This document shows positions 11,930-25,699 of a stretch of DNA of 64,000 nt, one piece after another. The stretch's first letter is position 1, and each line of letters begins with the position of its first letter. This DNA comes from Stromatinia cepivora. Its lineage: Eukaryota; Ascomycota; Leotiomycetes; Helotiales; Sclerotiniaceae. Position numbers and translations under genes: made by a program. The notes under the pieces were generated by a model. The model was given only the letters and a program-made list of their open reading frames with translations. It searched no databases and was not told the DNA's origin. The DNA is taken from the NCBI GenBank assembly GCA_014898415.1, contig RCTD01000036.1, positions 248,001 to 312,000 of the forward strand. Reading direction: 5' to 3'.

Positions 11930-12170
11930 ACATCTATTTTAGATTTTCTAAAAAAAATATCTTAAATAAAATGATAAACAAATTCAAGAATTTTTTCTAG
12001 ATAATCTAAAAAATAATGATTTTTAGATAATCTAAAAATATCTATATAAATAGAAAGAAGAGATATTCAAGATTTTTAGATTATCTAAAAATATTAATCT
12101 TAAATAAAATAATAGGCGAATTCAAGATCTTTTTAGATTATTTAAAAATATTGATATAAATAAATTCTTC
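11930..12170. repeat. Subterminal palindrome cluster, left arm
   Basis: Several copies of the near-palindrome TTTTAGATWATCTAAAA lie just inside the left inverted repeat. The same motif family occurs at 17290-17450, in the 191-bp array (21955-23880) and inside the right end (30690-31110). Subterminal short repeats often bind transposase in DNA transposons; that role here is inferred. Confidence 0.7.
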
Positions 12171-12699
12171 TATTAATTATTTATTTTAATCGATTAAAAT
12201 ATTGATTAATTATATTTTATAAAAGTTTTATGTTTTATTTTATAATAATAATTATAAACAATTATAATCAACAATAAGTATATTTTCAATTGTAAAATCC
12301 TTTATTTATATCTTTTATAATAATTAAAGTTAACAAAATAATCAGCAATATAAACTCCTTTAATATCAATATTTTCATTTTCTATTTATTCCTTCATTAT
12401 AAAATGCCTTTTTGTTTTGATTCGTTTTTTATATATAATCGAAAAACTGTATCTTCTTTTATTATTATATTTAAATTAAATGGACAGGATTTTCTGTTAG
12501 TTTTAAAGCCATTTTTCCTTTTCCCAATAGACTTTTATTCAATAAAGTATCTCATATATTTTGTTTAATTATTAGAATAAATTTGTATATTCTTTATTCA
12601 GAAACTTACTTTACAGAAAATCAGAATATTATTGAAGAGTAAATGAATATATAGAGATAAATCAATTGAATATATTTAATATCTTATAAATAATTGATA

Positions 12700-13210
12700 A
12701 TTATAGATTTAGTTATAAATACAAAATCCTTTTGAATTAATAATAGTAGGTTGAAGATATTTCGATATTTTCAAGGATTCTTTTAGATGAAATATAAATA
12801 CAAAGTTCTTTTGAGTTGATGGTTAAGCATTCTTTTTAGATGAAATATGAATATAAAATCCTTTTGAATTATAATAAAGGGTTTTTTTTAAATGGAATAT
12901 AATTACAAAGTTCTTTAGAGTTAATTGGATCGATATATTATATATTATAATTCATTTCAATATTGTAATTATTATTTGTTATATACTTTGATAAATCTTG
13001 TATAATCTTTCCCTCAATCTTTCCTTAATAAATTCGATTTCCTAATAATTATAGATTCTCTAAATTGTTTATTAGGATTCTTTATTTTCTTTTATAATCG
13101 TTTGTAGTAAAATCTATTCATGGATTCTTTATTTCCTTTTGCAATTATTTATGGTAAAATCTGTTTATAAATCCTTTATCTCTTTTTACAATTATTTGTA
13201 GTAGAGTTTA
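12700..13210. repeat. Two degenerate minisatellites (about 52 bp x3 and about 47 bp x3)
   Basis: At 12700-12925 a unit containing GAAATATAAATACAAAGTTC and CTTTTGAATT repeats about three to four times. At 13075-13210 a unit built around ATTCTTTATTTCCTTTT..AATTATTTGTAGTAAA repeats three times. Copies differ by transitions. No frame stays open through them. Confidence 0.7.
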
Positions 13211-15364
13211 TTAATTGGTAGAGGAGGATTTCAAGCTTCTTAAAAGCAATTAGTATTATTTTATTATAGATTATCTGTTGTCTATACTTATCATCTCTTT
13301 ATTTGATTCAGTTTTATATTCTCTATTTAATCCTGAACCCTTATTATTCTTTTTTTCCGAACTAATATCTTCTGTTTATCATTTAATCTAACCTTTCTAT
13401 TATTCTATTAATTGATTATAACTATTTCGATCAATCCATTATTATCAATAGTTATATAGTATATATCTGATCTTCTTTATTCCTAATTGTAATCAATAAT
13501 CCATTGATAATTGTAATTCCTTTTTGATTTAATTATAATAGATTATATTTCTATTATTATCGATTTTCTAAAATGAAATCTTTATAGAAATATTTGGATT
13601 ATATAGGTTTTATAGAATAAATTTATATATTATAATAAAGTCAAAAAGTTTATAATATAATTCGAAATCTATATCAATAATTTTTGATTATCAAAAAGTT
13701 CGTTTTTTCAATTATTAATAAACTCACAAATAATATCACAATCTCTATAAGTTAAAGGCTTCATTATTATATAATCTCTGTATTATTTAATATTCAATTG
13801 ATGATATTAATGATGAATAAAGTAGATTATAAAGATTCTTTAGAATTGTATAACTTGAAAAAATTTTCCTGTTTGCTTTCTATATTGTACAAACGTTCAT
13901 CTAGCCAAACAACCATTATTATTATTTATATCAATATTCAGTTTTAGATCTTTTAAAAAATCCTTTATTTAAATATTTCATTATTATTTTATTGAATTCA
14001 TTATAATTGATCATTTTTCAATACAAAAGCAAACATTTTCCAATCTTTATTAAAATACTATTTCATCAAATATCAAAACCTAAACCGAATAGATTATTTA
14101 TATTCAAAATTAAAATAAATCCTTTAATCGAATTATAAATATAACAATTCGAAATTAAATATAGATAATAAATAATAAAGAGTTTTTTATATTATTTAAG
14201 AAGATTCAAAAGTGTAAAGGGAAAAAGGAAGGGAAAGATAAAGAATGGTAATATATTGTGATCAAAAACGCTTTAATTCATTGTTTCGATATATATATAT
14301 AAATAGATATCAAAATCTTGAATACAACCATCCAATAAACAGCCTTAAAAGTTCGAAACAAAGGCTTCCCTAAAGCGTTTCCTAATTTTATTATATTATA
14401 ACAATGAATATAAGATTTTAAACAAAATCATATTTATATATATATCAACAAAATTCCCAAAAATAAAAAGCTTTACAATACATCAGTATTTATCCTAATT
14501 ATTTAATGTTTCTTTGATTTTAATGATTGTTTAACCTACAAGTATCAGTTTTTCTTATACAATATATATAATATTGATTATTTTTCATATAAAATATTTA
14601 TCAATTTTGAACAATGTTTTGTACGAATTAGTACGATAATAATCAAACTTTATAATAGAGATTTCTATTCAAAATCCTTTTCGATTATTGTAATAATATA
14701 TATAGATAATAACAATTGAATAAAATTGGTTATTATCTTTCAAAGATCTTTAGATTTCATTGTTAAAGAAGAAATTGTTGAGCAAATTCAATATCTTTTT
14801 AATATTTATTTAATCTTCAATGATATTAATTATATTATATATAAAATCATTATAGAGTAATTAGAACAAGTTTTTTCTATAAAAAGATATCCTTTATAAA
14901 AGGATTTTATTAATAATTATATTCTTATATTAATAAATAGTTTTTCTGTTTATTTAAGTAGTGATACCTCTTTTATCAAAGTAATGAATACTCTTAAATA
15001 CATTCGCTTTATTATTCCCGGTAGCTTTATTAATTACCTTCAATTTTGTGATCTAATTATTATTCTTTTATTATAAATCAGTTATAAGAAATTCAAAAAT
15101 GATTAGTATATTCGAAATATCGCGCATTATTATAATCCCCTTTATACTATATCACATTATAAAGTTAATATTATATAATTTATATTATAGATTATCTTTA
15201 TTATTTATTCTATTATTGAATAAAAAATTATCAATTATTTCAAAAGTATTGATACAAATATTAATATAAATGGAAATGAAGATTATATATTATATATAAA
15301 AGAATTTAATCAATAATTGATTATTGATTGTATTTAATCTGATGATCTTCTTTATTGATTTGGA
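13211..15364. other. AT-rich interior of the TIR element, no recognisable gene
   Basis: Stops occur in all frames. A short inverted pair (AAACGCTTTAA near 14267 and CTAAAGCGTTT near 14373) could mark a small hairpin. Nothing else can be supported. Confidence 0.6.
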
Positions 15365-15760
15365 AGCGTCGAAATTTATCAATTGTCTTTTATCAATTAT
15401 AGGGATTCCAATAATATGAATCAGATATTTGTTGAATACTTCGATAATCATTAAAACATTGGTATTAAAGATGTATCTGATTTATAACAAAATATAGAGA
15501 TTATTGATTTAATGGATACTTCCTTTTATAATGATATTACTGATTATATTGATCTTGAATTTAATAGCAATGATTAAGATAATAATAATATAAAAGAAGG
15601 TTTGTTTCGTGATATATTTATAGAATTGAATAATGAAAGTAAGATATATGAATTCGAAACTTTATTAGAGATTCTCGAATTTTGGGAAATGAAGATCGAT
15701 GATACTATTGAAATTGATATTGGAATTGAAATTGGAAAAGGAAAAACAAAAGCTTTATAG
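15365..15760 (+). pseudogene. Decayed acidic reading frame in the TIR element
   Basis: The plus-strand frame ending TAG at about 15760 is broken by only about three stops over 130 codons, far fewer than its surroundings. It is rich in Asp, Glu and Asn, for example FRDIFIELNNESKIYEF and LEFWEMKIDDTIEIDIG. Its end is a clean basic tail (GKGKTKAL). It is probably the relic of a cargo gene or of an N-terminal acidic region. No family is recognised. Confidence 0.4.
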
Positions 15761-15979
15761 TATTTTATATAAAATATTATTTAATTCAATTCAATAATCT
15801 ATAATATAGATATATTTCCTAAAATGCTTTTTTCCTAAACCCAAAATCCCTTTTCAAACTTCTATTTCCTTTTCCGAAATTTATATATCCCTATATATTC
15901 ATTCTATATACTTTTCGTTTCACTAATCTTTTATAATATCTATATAAATCTTTTCTCAATCCTTTACTTTATATAAAAA

Positions 15980-16690
15980 CGTTATTAATTTCAGGAATCT
16001 CTTCTCTAACAGAATGTAGTTCAAATTCGCTTTTAGGAGTTATATTAATTGGTTCATTTAAATCTTCAAGTATTCCGGTATCAAATCATTTAATTCTTCA
16101 TCTGATTCTTCCGAAGATTCTTCCTTGCTAAAAAAGTAAATTACAATTATTAGTTCGTTATCTTCATTCTTTGAATTTGATAGATTATTATAATTATCAT
16201 TTAAAGGTAATAAAGAAAAAAAAGAAAATAATAACCCTGAAAAAGATAATGATTATAAATAAGATGATAATATGTATAATGACGGTGAAGGTGATAATGA
16301 AGAGGAAGAAGATAACGAGCTCTACCCTGATAATTATAGAAGTGAAAGACTTCTGATTAATAGTAATGGACCTTAAACCAGTATTTGGAGTTCATATTAT
16401 AATATAAATCTTATTTTATACAATTGTATATATAAAAAATGTATAATATAATTAAATGGTTATAGAATATTTAAAGGGTTTGATATATATAACAAAAGAT
16501 TTAATGATTTGTGCTTTTTATCTTTTCTTTTATTATTCCTCGAAATGTATATCGATAGTATATTTGAAGGCCTTTTATTCTATAAATGAATCAATACCTA
16601 GATTGTATAGTTTGGATATATATAAAGGTTATAAAATATATAAAATAAATACAGAATCAAATTCAATTGATTATTATTCAAATTAAGCCC
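15980..16690 (+). pseudogene. Decayed reading frames, acidic block then unknown segment
   Basis: At 16196-16375 one plus frame reads an acidic low-complexity block (DNMYNDGEGDNEEEEDNELY) followed by PDNYRSERLL. At 16456-16686 a 76-codon frame is open (KGLIYITKDL, SKCISIVYLKAFYSINES, YSLDIYKGYKIYKI). These look like pieces of one or two former genes carried by the transposon. No domain is recognised, and chance open frames cannot be ruled out. Confidence 0.3.
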
Positions 16691-17289
16691 TACTGTATTT
16701 ATAAACAAGAATCCATAAAATATCAAAAGCAATCCATTTAGATTCAAGAATGATCAATTAATGTATAGAAGACCAATTCGTACAAATAAAGTCCCTTTCC
16801 CATTTATATAATCTAATAATAATAATATTCTTGTACCTTTTCCAACATCAATAATTGAGAGTTGAAACAACCATCTATAATACTATTGTAAAACACCTAT
16901 AGAAATTGTATATAGTATCATATTAATCATATAATCTGATAATAAATCCTTTATATAAAAGTAATCTATTATATGATTTATAAATATAAGAATATAAAGC
17001 ATCACAATTGAATCATAAATAAATCTAATAATAAAGATTTGTAATATAAATATTTTGTCCGATATTTTTGTATGATTTTCAAAAAGAGAAAAGTATTATA
17101 ATAAAAAGTATATTTAAGATTTCCTTTTTTTTCATTTAATAATTTATAAAGTTTACTTTTATAACCCCTTTTTATTTAACTTATTAAATAAAAAACTACA
17201 AAGGGATTTAAAAACTAATTGTAAGTAGATCCATTAAAGGTTTACTTGATTGATATAAAGTTTGTTTGTATTGATTTTTATTCCATAAA

Positions 17290-17450
17290 CCTTTTAAAAT
17301 CTATATTTCTTAGATAATCTAAGAAATATCCTTATTAATTTATATTTTTAAATAATCTAGAAATTGTGAATTTTAGATAATCTAAAAATTATGGATTTTA
17401 GATAATCTAGAAAATGTTAGATTTAAATAATTTTGGAATATTATATAATC
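17290..17450. repeat. Internal palindrome cluster
   Basis: About five copies of a TTTTAGATAATCTAAAAA-like palindrome occur in 160 bp, spaced roughly 30 bases apart. They belong to the same family as the subterminal clusters. Confidence 0.7.
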
Positions 17451-17829
17451 TAGATTCAATGGATTAAAAATATTATAGGTATTATAAATAAATATAATAA
17501 TAAAATAATATATTATACAAAAATACTTTTATTTCTTATATCAATTTATTTACTATATTTATTTTCTGCAAAACTTTGTTATTCGCTTTCAATGCTTTTT
17601 TCTACTAAATTTTATTCTATTGAATTCATTCAAAAGTATTTTGATATCTATTTTATTATTTTATTTGAAAAAGAATTCTTCGGATATAAAAAGTATTTGT
17701 ATAATATTTTTTGGTATTATATTAATATTTAGTAATATATCGATTTGCTGATTTTGAGCTTATTTATCTTCAATTTGTGTAAATAATATTGTGGTTATAG
17801 ATTCGGTTTTTGATACTGAAATAATAGAA

Positions 17830-18095
17830 ATGATTTTCAATATTGGAATAGTAGAGATAGTTTTCAATATTAAAATAATAGGGGGAATAGTAGAAGTGGG
17901 TTTCAATATTGAAATAATGAAGGGAGTAGTAGAAGTGATTTTCAATACTGAAATAATGGGGGGAATAGTAGAAATGGATTTCAATATTGAAATAATAGAG
18001 GGAATAGTAAAAGCGGTTTTCAATATTGGAACAATAAAGGGAATAACAGAAGCAATTTTCAATATTAATATTATAAAATCAGGTTTTGGTATTAA
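17830..18095. repeat. 39-bp minisatellite, six copies, open on both strands
   Basis: The marker TTTCAATATT recurs at 17862, 17901, 17940, 17979, 18018 and 18057, exactly 39 bp apart. A 13-residue repeat is therefore encoded on the plus strand (GGIVEV-FNIEIM type) and another on the minus strand (PPIIS-LK--ST type). Stops are absent in both over 100-124 codons because the unit lacks them. That makes coding possible but not proven. Confidence 0.9.
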
Positions 18096-18222
18096 AATAG
18101 TGAGATTTGCTTTTGATATCGAATCGATTTTTTGTTTTCAAGTATTTCTAGTTTTATTGTTTTGAATAGTTTTATACTTATATTTTCTAAATTGTGATTT
18201 TGTATCAATATAAACCCCAATT

Positions 18223-18522
18223 TTGATTAACAAAATATATTCGTTATTTAACAATTATTTTGTTTACTTTTCTATCAATATATTTAATTCTTTTTCTATC
18301 TCCATTTTTATTTATACCCTTATTTATTATTTTGTTTATCTCCTTGCTTATTACTTCGTTCATTGCTTCATCCACCACTTCGTTTGTCATCTCGTCTACC
18401 ACCTTATCTATCATCTCATCTGCCATCTCATCTGCCACCTTATCTACCATTTTATCTTCCTTTTCATTTTGCTTTTTGCTATAATCCATTATATAATAAA
18501 AGTTTATTTTCATTTTCTTTGA
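18223..18522 (-). repeat. 12-bp tandem repeat within a 89-codon acidic minus-strand frame
   Basis: Between about 18345 and 18460 a 12-bp unit (CTCATCTGCCAT type) repeats about ten times with slips. On the minus strand it reads as a four-residue heptad-like repeat (DEMA, DEMI, DKVV) inside an 89-codon open frame (18244-18513). It could form a charged helix. Plus-strand frames are open as well, so the coding strand is uncertain. Confidence 0.6.
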
Positions 18523-18759
18523 TTAATATAAACTGAATTCCTTTATTTGATATATCATCTTTTGATAATAAATAATAATATTAACAGGAATTATAGGAGG
18601 TATAAACTTTCGATTAATAAAGTTGCTGGATTTCGAATCAGAATTATCTTTTATATTGAAAATAATTATATATTTGTTGTTTTCGAATATAAAAAGATTA
18701 CTTTTATTTTCGAATCTTTTTTTATTCTGTTTTAAAAAGATTTGAATCTTATATAACAT

Positions 18760-20820
18760 TTAGTTTTCGATAGATTTATTGAATGAAATATTATCAATTC
18801 GATTAATATTAATATAAAATATAAAAAATTCATAATATTTCTTCTAATCTATATTTTTCAAATCAAATATAATAAAGATTTTATTAAACTTCTGAAAATC
18901 CTTAATAAAATGAATTATTTCCTTATTGAACTTTACACCTCTCTTTCATTACATCAATTATAATAAATTCATCCTATTAATATCTTAAGCTAAATAAAGA
19001 ATACCAAAATCGAAAAAAAAAGTAAACTTTTGGAATTAAATTGATATTAAATTCTTTTATAGAATAATAATCTATCGAATTTTGTATTTATAATCTTTTT
19101 TTGTAATTTTGTTATTATTATTAATGTAAATTACTTTGATACCTTTATTTATAAAAGATTCGGATACAATGTTTTCATCGATTTCGGATTTATCATTATC
19201 ATTTTCATTATTATTAATTGTATTCTCCAAATTGCTTTTACTATTTGAAGAGATATATTTTGATTGAACTTTAAATATATACTTTTTTTGTAATATTTTC
19301 TTAATCAAATCAATCTATAGAATTCTATATTATAAAAGATTATTTGTATCTTTAGAAAATTAATATTTGATATTTGATAAAAATAATTCGATTTTTAATT
19401 TAATAATTTGAAGATCAATAGATATAAGAACAATATTCTTGAAAAGAAAAGTGAATTGTTTATCTATAATAAAAAAGGGAAATCGAATAATAAGAAATAT
19501 ATTAATATCCAATAAATATTCGAAAATAAAACTTTAGGAAATATAAGATTGTATTTTTAGAAAAGTAAATATTAAAATATAAAGATAAAAATCTAGGTTA
19601 CAGTACTTTATAATTGTAGAATATAAATAAGATTTAATATAAATATATAAAGTTTAATTAATATAATAAATAAAATTTACTTTATAAATTTCTAATTTCA
19701 TTTTCTTAATCAATTAATCTACTTATTATTCAATCATTTTCTTATTTATTGATTTATAATAAATACAAACAAATATAATAAGAAATATATTATTATTCTT
19801 TAAGATTATTGAATTTGTTAATAATATATATAAATAGAATATCTCAATTAAATAAAAAATTGAATCATTATTGATAAAAAACAAATTTACAAATATAATT
19901 CTATTCAAACTTAATAATAACAAATAGAAAAGAATATTACAAAATGGAAATATTGATTTGATTGATTATTTTGAATATTATCAATTACAAATATGATTTT
20001 AAATCATTATCAAATTATATATTAATATATTAATAATAATAATATTAATCAAACCTTATTCATATTACTCTTTCACCCTTAACTTCATCAATCCCTTCGA
20101 TTATCAAAGCTCCCTTAAACTTTTTTCCAAAATCAATAGATATATTGCTATATCAATAAGAACTTTTGAAATCTACAATATCTAAGTTTCTATAGTATAT
20201 AATTATATTATCTAAGTTCTTTATAAATGAAATATCAAATAATTATAAATCTATATTTAAAACCTTAATTTTTATTATTATATTAAATATTTCGGTATAA
20301 ATATAAAATTATATCGATTTTATAATAATCATAATTTATAAAGATTTCAACAATAAAACAAGGAATGAAATATAGAAAAATAAATCTAATATATTATTGG
20401 ATTTGATTGACCAATAAATTATTAAGGTTTAACGATTTACAGAAATAATATATAGTTTAGTACAAAAAAAACAAAAGGAAAAAGCCAAATAATAAGTTAA
20501 ATAAAATAAAAAAATAGTTTTGGTAATAGATTGAGAAAAGAAATATAAAGATTAAAAAATGCTTGATTTTATTAGAATATAAATATAAGAAAGATATAAA
20601 ATAATAAAGGATATTGAATATTTATATTATTCTTGAATTATGAAGTTTTATAATATTGTTGTATATATATATAATTAAATAATAGTTTTAGGAATATTAT
20701 ATTTAAATAAATCAAATTAATAATAAAGATTATAAATATATAATAAGATTTCAAAAAGTAAGGATTCTTCTTTATTTCAATTATATATATAAAAAAAAAA
20801 TAATAATAAATCTATTTTTC
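18760..20820. other. AT-rich interior of the TIR element, no supported gene
   Basis: Only short open frames of about 65-78 codons appear, for example on the minus strand at 19072-19308 with an Asn/Asp-rich stretch. Base composition explains them. Nothing else is recognised. Confidence 0.5.
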
Positions 20821-21130
20821 ATTAATATCCCCCTCCCTTACCCTTCTCTCTTTCCTTAGAAATCCTTCAAGTTTATTATAATTAGATTAAATTCAATCTT
20901 CATTCTATTAATCCTTCTTTACCTTCCCTTTCTTTTTTTAGAAATCCTTTGAATTTATTATAATCAAATTAAATTCAACCTTCATTCCACTAAAATCCTC
21001 CTCCCTTACTTTCCCTTTCTCTTTTCAGAAATCCTTCGAATTTATTATAATCCAATTAAATTCAATCTTCATTTCATTAATATCCCTTTTCTTTATTCCC
21101 TTTTCTTTTTTCGAATTTATTATAATTAGA
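20821..21130. repeat. About 87-bp tandem repeat, 3.5 copies
   Basis: A unit holding a pyrimidine-rich block (CCCTTACCCTTCTCTCTTTC type) and then TTATTATAATTAGATTAAATTCAATC repeats at about 20830, 20915, 21000 and 21080. Copies differ mainly by C/T. It is one of the few C-rich spots in this region. Confidence 0.85.
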
Positions 21131-21954
21131 TAATATCTATAATAAAAAAAAGTATTAATAATATACAATTATAGATTTATAAATCTAGATTCTTATATTT
21201 TCTTATTTTTATAATTCAAAATAATCTTCTTTATAAATAAACCTTAATATATCTATTAATCCATTATTTATTTACTTCTTTAAAATTTATTAAAATCCTT
21301 AAAAGAATATAAAAGAAATAAGAAAAAAGAAAGAAAGGGAAAAAAGAATAATAAAGTATATAAGCGAAATCTAAAGAGAATATAATCTAAATAGAATAAA
21401 TAAAATATTAATCTTCAATCGATATAAAAAAGATATATCAAATTGAAGAATAATAGATCTGAAATCATTTTCAATATATATATAATTTTATAAATCAAAT
21501 TTAAATTTGAAATATATTATTAACTTATTATCTTCAATATTCAACAATTCAAATTCAATTTATATTATTATACTACAAAGTATTAAATTTTTGAAATTTA
21601 AATTATAAATAAAAACCTTAAGATTATATTCTATCTTATAATTAAATATATATTTATACTTTTATATATTTTTATATCTAATTATAATTATTCTAATTCT
21701 ATATTAATTATAAAATATTAAACAAAATAAATTGTTATCAAGGATAGCCTAATTCATCATTTAGAATATAAAATCTTTTTATATAAAATCTCGATTTATA
21801 AAATAAAGAAAACAAATCTATAAAATATTTTTTTAGAATAATAATTAAACTAAGATTTCGATATAAAATATTAAATATAAAAAATAATTAATATAAAATG
21901 AAATAAATATTTAATAAAATATTAAAAGAAAGATATATTAGATATTTATTAACA

Positions 21955-23880
21955 ATCTTTTATTATTAGAAAATCTAAAATCTATCTTTTTAGAAAATCT
22001 AAAAAATATATTTTTTTTTAAAGAATTTCAAAATCAATTCCAAAAAAAAGAAGAAATAAAGAAATAATTATATTTTTGAAAAATCCAAAAATAATAAATA
22101 AAATAGAATTGTTTTTTATTCTATAATTTTATTAGAAAATCTAAAATCTATTATTTATTAGAAAATCTAAAATCTTTTTTTTTAGAAAATTTAAAAAATA
22201 TATTTTCACTTAAAGAATTTCAAAATCAATTCCAAAAAAAAGAAGAAATAAAAAAATAATTATATTTTTGGAAAATCCAAAAATAATAAATAAAATAGAA
22301 TTGTTTTTTATTTTATAGTTTTATTAGAAAATTTAAAATCTATTATTTATTAGAAAATCTAAAATCTTTTTTTTTAGAAAATCTAAAAAATATATTTTTC
22401 TTTAAAGAATTTCAAAATCAATTTCAAAAAAAGAAGAAATGAAAAAGTAATTATATTTTTGGAAAATCCAAAAATAATAAATAAGATAGAATTATTTTTT
22501 ATTTTATAGTTTTATTAAAGAATCTAAAATCTATTATTTATTAGAAAATCTAAAATCTTTTTTTTAGAAAATCTAAAAAATATATTTTTCCTTAAAGAAT
22601 TTCAAAATCAATTTCAAAAAAAAGGAGAAATAAAGAAATAACTATATTTTTGGAAAATCTAAAAATAATAAATAAAATAGAATTGTTTTTTATTTTATAA
22701 TTTTATTAGAGAATTTAAAATCTATTATTTATTAGAAAATCTAAAATCTTTTTTTTAAAAAATCTAAAAAATATATTTTCATTTAAAGAATTTCAAAATC
22801 AATTTTAAAAAAAAAAGGAATAAAGAAGTAATTATCTTTTTTGGAAAATCCAAAAATAATAAATAAAATAGAATTGTTTTTTATTCTATAGTTTTATTAA
22901 AGAATTTAAAATCTATTATTTATTAGAAAATCTAAAAAAAAATATATTATCTCTTGAAAAATAGAATTTCAATATTAATTTAATAAAAAAAAAAATATAT
23001 AAAAAAAGAATGAAATAATTATCTTTTTTGGAAAATTTATATTATAAAGAATAATTATATTATTTGATATTATTGTAATAGGGAATAATAAAAATAAATA
23101 ATAATATATTAGATTGATTTGAGGATTGATTAAAAGGATCAACCCTTATATATATATTTAGAATAGATAATGGAATTATTTGAATAGATAATAATGATTT
23201 CCTTATAGATTATAAATATAATTATTATAAATAGAATTTTTAATAATTAATTTGATAAGAATATATACATTTATAAGAAAAATTGTAATGATCAATATAA
23301 TTTTGCAAGAAGTTTGTAAAGTTATAATTATATAAGTTTTATATGATTTTATATAGAATATAAATTTTTCTATAATAATCTAAAAATAATGAATAATATA
23401 GAATATATAAAAAGATTATAGTATTTATAGATTCAATCTAAAATCCCTTAATATATTTATTAATGATTTATATAATCTAATTTGTTTAAATAATTATATT
23501 ATTAATTATAATATATATATCGGGGGATTTTAATATCTTTTGATTTAATAATTTTATTATTAGAAAATTTAAAATCTATTATTTATTAGAAAATCTAAAA
23601 AATATATTTTTTTTAAATAATTTCTATATCAAATTTTGAAAAAAAATAGTAAAAAAGTTATTTAAGAAAATATCTTTTTTAGATAATTTAAAATATATTA
23701 TTTATTAAAAAATTTAAAAACTGTTTTTTCCTTTAAATAATCTCAATATCAATTTTAAAAAAAAAAAAAAAAAAAAAAAAGAATAAATAACTATCTTTTT
23801 TTAGAAAATTTAAAAGTTATTTTTTTTTAGAAAATCTAAAATCTATTTTATTAGAAAATTTAAAAAAAGTATTATAAATA
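21955..23880. repeat. 191-bp tandem satellite, five clear copies then degenerate copies
   Basis: The marker AAGAATTTCAAAATCAATT recurs at 22021, 22213, 22405, 22595 and 22786, a period of 190-192 bp. Each unit carries two or three TTAGAAAATCTAAAA palindromes and a GGAAAATCCAAAAATAATAA block. After 22935 the order decays, but the palindromes continue to about 23880. It is the longest array in the transposon. Confidence 0.92.
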
Positions 23881-25699
23881 AACTATTATAATATAATAAA
23901 AATATATTTTTGATTAATAATCAAACTACTAATTTATCTAAATACTATCTATACTTTTGTTTTGTATTTTATTAACTTTTTTTATTATTTCAATTTTCGT
24001 TTATTTTTTTTTTCATTATTATTTTACAATAATCTCTAGATTTTTTAATATTATAATAGAAAAATTACCTTCAAATAAAGAAATTAAAAATAATAAATTT
24101 ATAAATTATTAAAAAAAGAATTACAATTTTATTGAGTATATTTTAATAAAGATTATAGATATTTCTTTTTCTTTAATCAATCTAATAATAGAATTTCTAA
24201 AGATATTGAAAGATATAAGTAATCCTTTCCTTTTCGATAAATTAATCGATTTTTTCTCTATATTTGAAAATACAGAAATCGAAAAATCTATTTAAAAAAA
24301 GGATTTATAAAATCAATAAAAAATTCAAAGCCGATTTTAATGAAATTACTAGATTTCATAATATCAAACTTGATATTATATATAACCAAGATTTTAAGGA
24401 TCTATCAGTTTTGAAATCAATATCAATTTAATAATCTACTGAATATCAATGATTTCAATATTATATAATTATATTATTTTCAGAATAGAAAGAATAACAG
24501 CTTTCTACCCAATACAAAAAATTAATGATTATTTATTTGAAATTCATTTCAACAAAATACAATAAATATACTGATATAAAAAAAAAGGTATAAAAAGTTA
24601 TAGAAATTCGAAATACTTTTTTATTCTCTAAAATTGATGAAAATTTTGATAATCAAAATTTAACAAAAATAAAGGAAAAAAAAATATAGATATAATTATA
24701 TATAACCAAAAATCAATAAAAATTATTCAAAAACTTCTAAAAAATAATATATATAATGAATTCTATTAAATATTATTCTAATTTTATATAAATTATATAT
24801 ATAAAGAATATATAAATATAAATTCTTATATATATAATTGATTCAAGAAATATTGAAAAAGAAACTAATAAATTATATACTATTTTTATAAACAAAATAT
24901 TCGAAGATATTATAAAAAATAATTTTTGTTGTTTATATTCAGTTTTTGAAAATTGAATAAAAATTAATGAATAAATTATTATATCGTTTTCCAAAAACAG
25001 AAATGAAAGTATTCGAAAATTCATTATTATATATAACAAAACAAACAAATTATTATTATATCAAAAAATGAATATTATATAAATCTTATATTAAAAATCT
25101 AATTATAATATTCGAAGCATTAAATTATCAAATCGTTATTATCAAAAAAGTATCAATCTAAAACAAACAAAAGATATATCTAATCCCAATAATTTATAAC
25201 TAAATAATTTTCAAATACAAAATCTATTATTACAAATATTATATAATCGATTCAATAATCTTACTAAATTGAATCGAAGTATTATATTAATATTGAAAGT
25301 TATAATATAAATGAATATAGAATTGATTTATATCGAGAATAATAAAAAAGATCTTATATCAACTAAATAGATTTTAGAATAATATAAAATATAAAATAAT
25401 ATAATTATTGATATTCATCAATAAATATATATAGCATTTCAAAACAAAATATTATTATTTCATTTTTTATTTTTTGAAAATATAAATAGAAATGATAAAA
25501 TATTTGAAGATTATTCTATAAATATTAATCTCGTAGATCTTATTACAAAAACTAGAATAGTATTTTCAATTCGAATTATTCAACCTTTAAATAATCAAAT
25601 AATATTATCTATTAAACCAAAAAAATGGGATTGAAATCGATTACGAAAATCTATTATCTTTTAAACTCTATAAATTAATAAAATTATTTCAATAAAAAA

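Noticed and set aside
14264..14390. Small MITE bounded by AAACGCTTT and AAAGCGTTT
   Set aside because: Only about 10 bp pair, with no target duplication and no second copy seen.
21955..22935. CRISPR-like regular spacing of short repeats
   Set aside because: The units are a contiguous 191-bp satellite with no unique spacers, in a eukaryotic context.
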